Shown in pieces: positions 19,637 through 29,500 of a DNA stretch of 55,038 bases. Every line of letters begins with the position of its first letter. Position 1 is the stretch's first letter. The DNA comes from an uncultured Saprospiraceae bacterium (lineage in GTDB: Bacteria; Bacteroidota; Bacteroidia; Chitinophagales; Saprospiraceae). Location: NCBI GenBank assembly GCA_937921595.1, contig CAKZTD010000122.1:1-55038 (forward strand), in the 5' to 3' direction. Both the position numbers and the translations under genes were made by a program. The notes below the pieces were generated by a model. That model searched no databases. It had not been told where the DNA came from and worked only from the letters and a program-made list of their open reading frames with translations.

Positions 19637-20226
19637 TTTCCTGTAAGGTTAGGAGCACTAAGATTCCCAAACTTAATATAAGCACCTGGGTTGTAATTAG
19701 CATCATAACGAGCAAATCTCGCTGATCCAAATTTTCCCATGTAATTAGCTTTTTTTGTTTTTACCTCTAATACATTTACCAATGTTTGTTGGTAAGTGAT
19801 TGTATCCGCGGCAATTTCAAATTGTTTACCTCCACTAAAAGGAACAAAAGGTAAAGAATCCAAAATGATCTTAAAATCACTAACTTCATTCAATTCAGCA
19901 ATTTTTTCCATTGCAGAAGAATAAGTAGTATCATAAGTAATGGTTGGATCAGAAGGATCATCCGGATTTCCTTGTACAGAAATAGTCATGATTTTTCCGT
20001 TCTGAAGGGTTGTTTTCAGACTATCAAAATTAGGTGAATAACCCTCTCCACTGATTTGACGGAATATATCCTGAGCAGATCTAATAGATTTTAATCGGTT
20101 GATAACCGCTGTCTCTCGCTTAGTTTTTTCTGCATTAAAAGCGATAGGTTCTTGAATACTATTTACAAGTGTCCACACTAGTAAACAGATGATCACAAAT
20201 AATCCAAGATTGATAGCTACTCTCAT
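19627..20226 (-). CDS. Conserved single-pass membrane protein, first gene of the rsmD operon
   Basis: This 199-residue protein has one N-terminal transmembrane helix (INLGLFVIICLLVWTLVNSI). A short helical segment follows (ETAVINRLKSIRSAQDIFRQISGEGYSP), resembling the start of type II pseudopilin-like proteins, and then a mixed soluble domain. Function is unknown. It overlaps DUF3822 by 10 bp, so it probably works with that protein at the inner membrane. Gene order is membrane protein, DUF3822, rsmD. Confidence 0.72.
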   Translation of the reverse strand: MRVAINLGLFVIICLLVWTLVNSIQEPIAFNAEKTKRETAVINRLKSIRSAQDIFRQISGEGYSPNFDSLKTTLQNGKIMTISVQGNPDDPSDPTITYDTTYSSAMEKIAELNEVSDFKIILDSLPFVPFSGGKQFEIAADTITYQQTLVNVLEVKTKKANYMGKFGSARFARYDANYNPGAYIKFGNLSAPNLTGNWE

Positions 20227-20305
20227 ATAATCAATATTTTTCGTTTATAATGGGATATAATGTTAAAATCCCTGACGCAATAATACTATTTTTTCTTTAA
20301 AATAT

Positions 20306-20362
20306 AATAGACTTTATTCTAAATAATTTGGGATGAAGCTGAATTACCTTTTATCACTACTT
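20306..20362 (+). repeat. Solo copy of the left arm of the 42.3-kb palindromic element
   Basis: Positions 20306-20362 match 42288-42344 at 51 of 57 bases, beginning AATAGACTTTAT and including GGATGAAGCTGAATTA. No matching right arm is seen downstream, so this is a truncated or solo copy. It lies in the 337-bp gap between the rsmD operon and bactofilin. Confidence 0.75.
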
Positions 20363-20440
20363 ATTTCAAAACCAATTGTAATATAAAGAAGTTATTCATA
20401 GTCTCTTAAGTACGAAAAGAATATTTTATTCAAACTATAA

Positions 20441-20472
20441 ACAGGCAACTTCTATATCTAGAAGATGCCTGT
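20441..20472 (-). terminator. Long hairpin downstream of bactofilin
   Basis: ACAGGCAACTTCTA (20441-20454), loop TATC, then TAGAAGATGCCTGT (20459-20472): 13 of 14 positions pair. On the plus strand it is followed by CTAGTC and a T6 run. On the minus strand it is the distal hairpin of two that follow the bactofilin stop. Confidence 0.65.
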
Positions 20473-20531
20473 CTAGTCTTTTTTGGTGTGTTTGTGTCTA
20501 AACTTGCTCCTACTTTATTGGACTAAACCAG

Positions 20532-20552
20532 CCTGCTCCGCGAACGGACAGG
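20532..20552 (-). terminator. GC-rich hairpin 11 bp after the bactofilin stop
   Basis: CCTG-C-TCCG (20532-20540), loop CGAA, CGGA-CAGG (20545-20552), with one bulged C. It is much more GC-rich than its surroundings and starts 11 bp past the bactofilin stop codon. Confidence 0.55.
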
Positions 20553-20562
20553 TTATATTATT

Positions 20563-20952
20563 CTATTTTTTAAAATGCTGTTCACCGATCAGACATTCTC
20601 CATTATAGGACGCACCTTCATCAACGATCATCTTTTTAGCCCTGATCTTACCTTTGATAAGTGCGGTGCTCAACAAATGCAGTAAACCATTTACGTTTAG
20701 TTCACCTTCAATTTTGCCTTTTATTGCAGACTCTAAACAATGTACGGTTCCTTCAATTTTTCCAGTCTCCCCCATTACAATCTTATTGGATTGTACTTCA
20801 CCAATGATTGTACCATCTAAACGCAAATCTTCAGTGCTTTTGAATTTGCCTTCAATGACTGTTCCTTTTGAGATTACACAAGAGGATCTATCTAAAGATG
20901 GAGAAGAAGTTAAATTTTTTGAAGTTTCGTTCTTATTTTTGCCTTTGAACAT
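20563..20952 (-). CDS. Bactofilin (polymer-forming cytoskeletal protein)
   Basis: Bactofilins polymerise without nucleotide into filaments that position cell-wall or envelope machinery. This one has 129 residues. A short polar N-tail precedes the beta-helix core at about residues 26-120: VISKGTVIEGKFKS, LRLDGTIIGEV, GKIEGTV, GKIEGELNVNG, GKIRAKKMIVDEGASYNGE. The repeated G-x-(I/V)-x-G turns show the right-handed helix. There is no membrane segment. It is monocistronic, read away from tsaD, and followed by two hairpins. Confidence 0.93.
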   Translation of the reverse strand: MFKGKNKNETSKNLTSSPSLDRSSCVISKGTVIEGKFKSTEDLRLDGTIIGEVQSNKIVMGETGKIEGTVHCLESAIKGKIEGELNVNGLLHLLSTALIKGKIRAKKMIVDEGASYNGECLIGEQHFKK

Positions 20953-21220
20953 GTAAGGTCATTAAAAAGGTTAGGAAATAGTTTAGGGTGTAAGAGAACA
21001 ACTAAATTTTTAGACGGAATTATTGAAAAGTCATTTTTTAAGATATCTCAAGATTTTCAATACACAATCTTTTAGTCAATTGTCTATTACAATCTTCAGA
21101 ATATCAAAATAGCTTAACAATAATTTTGACCCGTCGCTTAGCTAAAAACCAGAGCAATAATTTGAAAAATAAGTGTGTGTGTGGTTAAAACAAAAAACTG
21201 GTTTTCTTTTTTAATGATTC
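20953..21220. other. Gene-free region between divergent bactofilin and tsaD, left part
   Basis: This is an AT-rich stretch with no credible frame. It should contain the bactofilin promoter, but no exact TAnnTTTG was found. It leads directly into the large palindrome at 21221-21380. Confidence 0.4.
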
Positions 21221-21380
21221 AGTAGTTCACGGAATTAAATATTATATTAACTTGAGTGCCTTTTTACTTTATACTTCTTCAAAAATACTCGCCATAGCTA
21301 CGGCTATGTCTTTGTTTTTTGAATTGCCTAAAAGAAAAATTCAGATCAAGCTAACATATACCCAATTTCCGTGAACTACT
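21221..21380. repeat. Large 160-bp imperfect palindrome with TAGC-TACG-GCTA tip
   Basis: The outer arms 21221-21255 and 21346-21380 match as inverted repeats at 26 of 35 positions, with the outer 14 (AGTAGTTCACGGAA) perfect. An inner stem TTCAAAAA (21278-21285) / TTTTTGAA (21316-21323) leads to the tip CATAGC-TACG-GCTATG (21293-21308). The word AAAATACTC two bases before the tip recurs at the same place in the element at 42288-42457. It lies about 120 bp upstream of tsaD. Confidence 0.8.
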
Positions 21381-21498
21381 TAACTTAGGTATATCTAAGA
21401 TTTTTCGAGAAGTTTGTTTCTCGCTTTCGGCCCAAATTTAAATAATTATTATTTAATTTTATGCTAAGTGTTCAATAAAAATTAAAAAAAATCATAAT

Positions 21499-22527
21499 AT
21501 GAGTATTGTACTTCTGGGAATTGAATCTTCATGCGACGACACCTCTGCATCGATCTTGAAAGATGGTGTGATATTAAGTAACTGTGTAGCCAATCAAGAA
21601 GTTCATAAATTGTATGGTGGAGTGGTTCCTGAAGTTGCATCTCGTGCACATCAGGTTAACATAATTCCAGTAGTAGATCAGGCCATTAAAAAAGCGGGGA
21701 TACAGAAAAGTGATATCACTGCGGTAGCTTTTACCAGAGGTCCCGGCTTAATTGGCTCCCTTATCGTTGGAGTTTCTTTTGCCAAATCTTTTGCAATGAG
21801 CCTTGGAATTCCAATCATCGAAGTGAATCATATGCAGGCACATGTCTTAGCTCACTTTGCTGAAGATCCAAAACCTAAGTTCCCATTTCTATGTCTGACG
21901 GTTTCTGGTGGTCATACCCAAATCATAAAAGTCAAAGATCATTTGACAATGGAAGTTCTGGGTGAGACGATTGATGATGCTGCAGGTGAGGCTTTTGATA
22001 AAACAGGAAAGCTCTTGGGGCTTGACTACCCAGCTGGTCCATTGATCGATAAGTTTGCAAAAGAAGGGAAAGCGGTTTTTGATTTTCCAGAACCTAAAAT
22101 TCCAGAACTCAATTTTAGTTTCAGTGGCTTGAAGACTTCCATTCTTTATTTTTTAAAAAAGAATATAAAGGAAGATCCTGATTTTATTAAAAAGAATCTG
22201 AATGATATTTGTGCTTCAGTACAAGATCGAATTGTGAGTATTTTGATTACGAAATTAAAAAGAGCTGCAAAGGAAACGGGGATTAAAGAGGTGGCCATTG
22301 CTGGTGGTGTTTCTGCGAATTCTGCCTTAAGAAGTACTTTGACTCAAACCGGTGAGGAATTGGATTGGAATACTTATATTCCTCGTTTTGAATTTTGTAC
22401 GGATAATGCGGCGATGATTGCGGTGACAGGTTATTATAAATATATGATGGGGGAATTTGCAGAGCAGGATGTGAGTCCGACGGCTAGGTATAGTTTCTCC
22501 CTGCGGTCGAAAAGTGATGAGGGATAG
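21499..22527 (+). CDS. tsaD: tRNA N6-adenosine threonylcarbamoyltransferase TsaD
   Basis: TsaD transfers the threonylcarbamoyl group to A37 of ANN-decoding tRNAs, together with TsaB and TsaE. The 342-residue length is typical. The metal-binding HMQAH motif, GIESSCDDTS at the N-terminus, SGGHTQI and DDAAGEAFDK are intact. The last dozen codons (YSFSLRSKSDEG) and the TAG stop lie within the first unit of a family A repeat, so the C-terminal tail appears repeat-derived. The gene stands alone, with the large palindrome upstream. Confidence 0.97.
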   Translation: MSIVLLGIESSCDDTSASILKDGVILSNCVANQEVHKLYGGVVPEVASRAHQVNIIPVVDQAIKKAGIQKSDITAVAFTRGPGLIGSLIVGVSFAKSFAMSLGIPIIEVNHMQAHVLAHFAEDPKPKFPFLCLTVSGGHTQIIKVKDHLTMEVLGETIDDAAGEAFDKTGKLLGLDYPAGPLIDKFAKEGKAVFDFPEPKIPELNFSFSGLKTSILYFLKKNIKEDPDFIKKNLNDICASVQDRIVSILITKLKRAAKETGIKEVAIAGGVSANSALRSTLTQTGEELDWNTYIPRFEFCTDNAAMIAVTGYYKYMMGEFAEQDVSPTARYSFSLRSKSDEG

Positions 22528-22590
22528 ATTTTTCGACGGGGTCGAAATAGGGATAGATTCTCCCTATGGTCGAATAAGGGATGAGGGGTG
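22491..22590 (+). repeat. Family A hairpin repeat, locus 2 (three hairpins)
   Basis: There are three units: TTTC...GAAA with inner CC/GG (22494-22512), TTTCGAC-GGG-GTCGAAA (22531-22547), and ATTC...GAAT with inner CC/GG (22557-22575). They are separated by GTGATGAGGGATAG-type linkers. Unit 1 lies inside the tsaD coding end and its linker supplies the TAG stop. Confidence 0.78.
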
Positions 22591-22593
22591 AAT

Positions 22594-22637
22594 AAAAAAG
22601 TCATTCTGGATTTTTGAAATCTGGAATGACTTTTTTT
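22594..22637. terminator. Bidirectional terminator between tsaD and the DUF697 gene
   Basis: AAAAAAGTCATTC (22594-22606) pairs with GAATGACTTTTTT (22624-22636), a perfect 13-bp stem with T-runs on both strands. Confidence 0.9.
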
Positions 22638-22662
22638 AATTAAAATATATTATCGTTTCGAC

Positions 22663-23415
22663 TTAGAATTCGTCGATTAGTTTTTTCTTCATTTTATCGA
22701 ACTCTTCTTCGGTGATGACACCGGAAGCTTTTAAGTCCCCAAGTTCTTTCAACTTAGCAAGCACATCGTCAGAGTCTGTTTCAGGTTCTTCTTGCGTAGG
22801 TACCGGAGGAGGAGTTGCATCTTTTGCAGAAGTTGGTTCTGAAAATGGAGCAGAATCTTTGAAATCCCCTTCTTTCGCCGTTTTATTCATTTCTTTGGCT
22901 ACTGTTTTTCCTTTTTCAAACTTCTCTTTATAATATTTACGTAGGCGATCTGGATCGAAATCTAAGATTGTCCCTCCTGAATCAAAATGTTTTTTGAATA
23001 CTTCTCCAAGTGCATAAGTTGAAGCACCAGCAAAAATAGAAACGGTCGCTCCTCCAATCATGGAACCTACTCCTGGGATTAGCTTGATGATACTTCCTGC
23101 TCCAAGCCTTGCCAAGGTAGTACTAGTCAGCGAAGTCACTAAAGCTTTGCCTTGAGTTTCTTTGAAATCAATATCATAAATTTTGCACATTTGACGGATC
23201 ATGTCTAGTTGCAAAGCACTGACTGCAAATATATCTGCAATCAAAACGGGTATTAAACCAGCGCCCATTGACCAAATTACATGGTTTCTAATAATGGTGT
23301 CTGCGTGGTTGCTTCTGTCGTTACTGTTATCACTCATAATTGTATTTTTTACTTTTTTAAATGTAGCATTTCCTACTTTTTTAAGGGCTGAGCCTACAAT
23401 TTTCTTTTTTTTCAT
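22663..23415 (-). CDS. DUF697-like membrane protein with C-terminal SHOCT domain
   Basis: The 250-residue protein has a DUF697-like core at about 40-150. It contains hydrophobic segments at VIWSMGAGLIPVLIADIFAVSAL and a glycine-rich GVGSMIGGATVSIFAGASTYALG. A charged, proline-rich linker follows. The C-terminus is a SHOCT domain (VLAKLKELGDLKASGVITEEEFDKMKKKLIDEF). SHOCT domains are thought to mediate oligomerisation. Function is unknown; DUF697 proteins occur with membrane-stress or GTPase partners, but none is nearby. Confidence 0.8.
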   Translation of the reverse strand: MKKKKIVGSALKKVGNATFKKVKNTIMSDNSNDRSNHADTIIRNHVIWSMGAGLIPVLIADIFAVSALQLDMIRQMCKIYDIDFKETQGKALVTSLTSTTLARLGAGSIIKLIPGVGSMIGGATVSIFAGASTYALGEVFKKHFDSGGTILDFDPDRLRKYYKEKFEKGKTVAKEMNKTAKEGDFKDSAPFSEPTSAKDATPPPVPTQEEPETDSDDVLAKLKELGDLKASGVITEEEFDKMKKKLIDEF

Positions 23416-23511
23416 TGTAAAAATAATTTGTACGATAGCAAGATAAGAGATTGTTCTTTATTCGATAAGTTTTTCTCGACGATAGCGGATGGAACTTAGA
23501 CGAATCTTTTC

Positions 23512-23581
23512 AAAGGAACAATGAAATAAGCTAGCAGAGGAAGAATGAAGCAATGTCTTGCTGTTCCTTTGCTAACTTATT
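23512..23581. other. Interleaved inverted repeats with pseudoknot topology
   Basis: AAAGGAACA (23512-23520) is complementary to TGTTCCTTT (23562-23570). AATAAGCTAGC (23525-23535) is complementary at 10 of 11 positions to GCTAACTTATT (23571-23581). The order left1-left2-right1-right2 allows an H-type pseudoknot. It starts 17 bp past the stop of the alpha-2-macroglobulin gene, in its likely 3' UTR. Confidence 0.6.
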
Positions 23582-23597
23582 CACTTTAATTCTCGCC

Positions 23598-26500
23598 TTA
23601 CTTCTCTCCTACTGTCACTCGAATTCCTTCGGAATGACTGGTGAATTCTGGTGCGTACATACTTTGAATGGTTGTGATGCCATTTGAAAAATCTCCATTA
23701 TGGATAACTCGCATTGGGTATTCGAATACATAAGTACCTTTTGGTAAATAGCTAAAAAAGAAATTGGTTGCCGCGTCTCTTGTACTTTCGTAATAACCAA
23801 GACCACCTTGCCATTTATAGCTACTTAAAACATTCATCGGTTCAAAACCACTGGCTCGCATGTCCTTCATATGCACATATTCCATATCGCGATCTACGCG
23901 AAGTTCGATTCGAACTTTTAGTTTATCTCCAGGATTTAGTTTTGACCCTTCGGTTAACAAATCCATCTGTGGTCCGGTATCTGTGTTTTTGACTTTGAAT
24001 AATTTTTTATTGATGGTCAAAGGTGTATCCTCGAAGGTTTCGATTTTGTCGAGCTGCTCAAAATACTGCCAGTACATCGCTCCCCAGGCAACCACCTTAT
24101 TTGGATTTTCTACTTTGACCTGACTCATATTATTCTCGATGTCTTCTCCATCCCAAGTCGTTTTAAAATAACCGGTTCCAGCTTCTGTTTCTAATTTACT
24201 TTGATCGATTACTTTATTGCCCATTGTGATTTTCACAGGTTGATCTTCTAGCAACCAATTATCTCCTCGGCGAAGTAAAGCATAAACTGCCGCTGCTGTA
24301 CCTTTGGTTGTTTTCCAATTATTGGTTTGTTTATTTTTTAATAACCAAACCTTCAAATCATCAACAGCTTGAGCATCTTCTGCCACTTCATCAAAAACCT
24401 CAATCATCAAAGCATGTGTTTCGATTGGTAATTGATACCAGTAATAACCAGTTTCATATTTCCAGTACATGCCAAGTTCTTCCTTATTTAGCGAACGTTC
24501 TTTTAGCGATTTAACAATCTCCATTGCCTGATCACTTTTAGGTTTATATCTTTTTAAAGCCAAAGCGATCATCCCTTCAGAGTACATGCCTTTTTTCAAC
24601 CAGTATTTTTCAGATTGACCAAGATAATAATCGAAAGCTGTTTGTGCATTTCTTTTTATCGGCTGATCTTTGAAAAACGAACGCGCATATAAATAATGAA
24701 TCGCTAACGATCCTAAGTGGTCCTTATTGATATCACCACCATGCCGTTTGATTCTTTTTAGTAAACGATCATATTCCTCAGCAATCCGATCATCGATATA
24801 GCTTACTGCTTTGGTTAAAACAGCTTTAGTCTTTGGATCTTCTTTTAGTTCCTTCACACCCAATTCATTTAAATGGCCCATGCCTTCTACCAGGTATTGA
24901 GTGATGTACCAACTATCGCGTCCACCAGGGAACCATGAAAATCCACCGTTTGATAATTGTCGGTCGGTGATTTTTTTCAATGCGATTCGAGATTCATTAC
25001 TCATTCTATTTAAATCGAAAAGCAATCCGATATTTCGTTTTTGTTGTGCTTCACTTTGCGCTTGTAAAACCCAAGGTGTTTCTTCCAGCAATGCCGATTT
25101 AAGTTCTTGATTTTTAGACAAATTACTTTCTAATGCGTCCGTTCCTTTCCAAGCTTCGAAGATTCGTTTCACCTTTGGATGCGAATTGGCCACACTACTA
25201 GCTAGAGCATTTGCATAATATCTACTAAATATCTGCTCCGTACAATCGTAAGGATATTCCATCATATAAGGTAATGCTTGAACCGCATACCATGCAGGAT
25301 TGGAAGTAAACTCCAAGGTCATTTTATGGTGTGTCAATGTTGTCGACCGACTTGCTTTTTCCATTGCTTTGAAAGTAAAATCTTTGGTTTGATTTCCTCT
25401 CACTGGAAGTGGCTGTGTTTCTGTCACCAACATTCGATTGGTCAAAACTGGTAGTGCAGATTCTTCTCCATCGGAGAAAGTATTTGATTTTGCAATCACT
25501 CGGTGTGTGACTGCTCCGAGCTGACCTACTGGGATTTTTAAATTCCAAGCCAAGCGATCAGATTGTCCTGCTTTTGCAGTAAAACTTATGGCATTTGAGG
25601 TGTTTCCTAATTTGCTATCAATCGGCTCCATCGTGATGGCATCGAATAATTGTAGGGTCGCCGTTCCCGAGATTTCTTTCTCAGTTAAATTACTAACCTT
25701 AGCCGTAAATTCGATATCGTCTCCTTCTCTAAAAAACCTTGGTGGATTTGGCAAAACCATAAGATCTTTTTGAGTTACAATCTCTTTAGACGTCAATCCA
25801 ATTTGTAAATCTTTGGTATGTGCCATGCCCATGAATTTCCATCGAGTCAGGGCTTCATTCATTGTAAATTGTACGATCACATTTCCTTCTTCATCAGTTT
25901 TTAAATTTGGAAAGAAGAAAACGGTTTCTTTAAGATTGGTTCTGATTTGTGGTGGATTATCACCTCCATTTTCAGTTCCATCAATATCTAGTTCTGATTC
26001 ATCTATATTACCTGCATCTCCATCTGCATTCCCACTTACACCCGCTGTCGTTGCTGCAATAGCACTGATATCTTTAGTCGGCATATTTTTCATTTCCTTT
26101 TTTGATCTCGACCTTCCAGATGCCTCCGGCTCTTCAGTCATTGGTGCTGACATTGGTGCTTCCATCATTACTGCATCATCCATCATTTCAGCTTCCATAT
26201 AATATTGATTGTAATTATAATTGCTAAACCCAAACCAATTGAGATGTTCTAGATTTCGGTATAAATTCCCGCTAGAATTATTACCTCTATCCCACTGGTA
26301 ATGAATCTCCTGTCCTCTTGATGAGCCAGAGCCATAACTTCTCCACGTATATCTTTTGTAAGCATACGGAAATGGACTTAATCCCCAGCTGTTTGGAGCA
26401 AAAACATCGAGTGATGCATCATACATTCCTGCGACCATTTCAGCCATCACTTTTTCTTTCTTAGGGCCGCTGATCTTTATTTGCCAAGTTTCCTCTTCTC

Positions 26501-29500
26501 CAGGATATAATTTATCTCTGAATGTTCCATATTCTACAGTTAAGTTCTTGTTTGACCAAGGAACTGAAATCGTATAGGCTGTATTATGAAAACGGTTGTT
26601 TTGAGTGAAATAGATGTTATAAAAAAGGTTTCCTCTATGGGTTTCAAGTATTTCTTGAGACTCTTTATTTAAACCATTAATAGTCAGCCATTTCGTTTTT
26701 ACAATCTGATTATTATGTTCTATCTCTACAAGCATTTTTTGATTCTGCTTGAATGATCCTAAAAACCATTCTGCAGTCTCTTCTGGCTCATAAGTATATT
26801 GCTCAGCAATGTGGAAATAAGCTTCATTGGATGGCACTTTAGCACTATTGAGATCATAGATAGTGATGTAATTTTTTAACTCGATTTCTTCTCCAAAAGC
26901 ATCCTTAGTTTTTAAAGTACAGGCATATTTACCAGGAGCGAATCTTGTATTATTGAAAGATAATTCCTTGTTTTTTTCAGTATCAAAATCACTTTCAAAA
27001 ACAGTACTTTCTACTTTCCAATTTTGAACTTTGTCTTCATCTTTATAAGCATAATTTGGAAAGTCATTTGCAAAGTCCTGCTCTGATATAATGTATTGAT
27101 CTGATTGGCTCCAATAGCGATCAATGAAGCTTTTCTTAGGTGTAATTAGCTTTTCGATTTTAAAAGAACCTTTGGCTGCTTCGAATTCGCCATTGAGGTT
27201 TGTGGTGTTGATCGTGGTAGACTTTAAACTATCTGAATTCACCAAACTTTTGATATCAAAACTAGCTTGTAGTGCCACCGTTCCAATAGAAACTCCCTGA
27301 CTTGAAGAATGAGTTTCTCCAGTAATATCGATCACATCAGCATAGACGGTATAGTAAAAAACAGGCTTTGTTTTTTTATCAATTGAAGGATCATCTAAGG
27401 CATCGAATTTGATTTCAAAATTACCCGACTCGTCAGTTTTTGTTTCGCCATTCGTAATTTCAACCGAAGGAGCTGAAGGTCTCCACCAGCCTCTTCTCCA
27501 CCAAGGAAAGTATGGAAATCTAGCTTCCCTAACGACTCGGTAAGTTACTTGAGCTCCATCTATATTACTACCCGCATATGCTTTAGCATTTCCAGTTACA
27601 GTCACCTCCTCTGCTATTTTAAAACTTCCTTTTACCTTATCAAATTTGACTTCAAATTTTGGTCTTTTATAATCCTCAACTCGAAAGTATTTTTGACTAT
27701 TAGAACCACCCCAGCTTGCAGAAATATTCATAGATCCAGTAATCCCATTATTAGGAGCTGTAAAAAATCCATTGATCGTTCCATATTCATTGGTTCGCAA
27801 TTTTACCTTTTCTGCTTCTTGTCGATTGACATCTTTCAAGATAACGGTCACCTCCTCATTCGGCATGATCGTCGGCATTCCTTTGGTGTCGTATGACAAA
27901 GCAATTCCTTTAAAATAAACAGTCTGCCCTGGTCGGTAAATGGCACGATCTAAGTAAAAATGAATCGTACTATTTCTTCTTCGATCAAAAGATCTCGAAA
28001 CATTAGATGCTCTGGTATCAAGATCAAGTACATCTGTTCCTTTTGTAAAAATGGTTTTAAATCTTGCATTATTAGGCAGTGTATTTTTAGCAAATCCATC
28101 TGCATTGGTTGTTGCACTTCCCCTGTTTTTGGTTTCGTATTTCCTTCGGGCGTTATTATATTTTTCTTCAAAAAAGCTAATATTTACACCTTCCATCGGT
28201 TCACCACTTTTCCTACTGGTCACTATAAATTCAGACTTTCCTGCTTGATCATTTCGAATAGAATATGCAATATCCGAAACATGTAAATACAGGTACTGAA
28301 GACTCTTTGCCTTATCTTTTAAATCATTACCATTCGAAAGCGCAATCATATATAATCCATAAGGTAAACCATCGATTTTAGCTTCTAATGTATGCATCCG
28401 AAAATCCCCTACTTGAGGAAAGTCAATAGAAAAACCTTTTAATGGATCTAATTTTAAAATTTCCGTTCCTCTTTTATCCCAATCTGTTCCTTCTATTTTT
28501 TGTTTTTGAGATGGAGACATTGGGATCACCCTTGCGTATGCCTTTTCTAGATTTCGATAAGAAACACTCATCAAAATTGCTTCGTTTGGAAGATTAACCA
28601 ATTCTGCCTGAAACTGAATGTCTTGAATAACCATTCTAGATTTCAATTCCTTACATTGATCCGCACCAAAAGAATCTGGGTATTTCGCAATTGCTTTATC
28701 ACATAATTCTATAGCCGTTTTAAAATAGAATTGTTTTCCATCATCTTGTCCTGGAGAATAATTTGATCCAGCAATGAAGTAATATTCTGCAATCCGATGT
28801 ACTATCTCAGTATAAACAGGGCTATCTTCATTTTCTTTTTCCAGTTTTTCTAAAGACTCCAAATAGATTTTTTCTTTACCTGGAATAACCGCATTATCAT
28901 AAACGAATTTCATTCTACGGAGGTCCGCATAAATTAAAGCATCTTTTGAATCATCGTTTTTATGGAAAGTCAAAAGCTTTTGAAAAAGCTTTACCATTTG
29001 GAGTTTTTGAGAAGTAGAATCTCTGGACTCGAAATTATAATCTACAAACGTCTCCCGATCTGCCAATGCTTCTGGTTGGTTTAGGTAAAACTGGTAAGCC
29101 GGTTTCGTTAAATACGTTCTGTCATTTGAAAAATGGGTGATTGCTCGATAGACTAAAAAATCGAAAAGCGTTGGTTGTAAACCTTCGGCATTATTTCCAG
29201 AATGTAAAATCGCTTGAAATTCTGAAAGTTTGATTTGCTGAGTAGCATCATCATTGATGGAAGCTAGATAAAGTTCTCTAGATTTTTTTGACAATTGCCC
29301 TGTAGTCCAAGTTGCCATATCTTCTGGCGTAAAATCAGCCAATTCCGTTCGATCTCTGAGTTTCCATTGGTTTTGATTGAGATAGTTTTGATACATCTCT
29401 GCCATCATGGATTCTAATATCTTATTTTGAGGGAAGCTCGCATTCTCAATATGAGTTTCCATGTCTTTGATGGCTTTCACAAATCCACCTTCTTCTAATT

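Noticed and set aside
25813-26202. 129-residue plus-strand frame inside the macroglobulin gene
   Set aside because: It is antisense to the low-complexity Met/Glu region; hydrophobic Ser/Ile/Ala composition is the mirror of that sequence.
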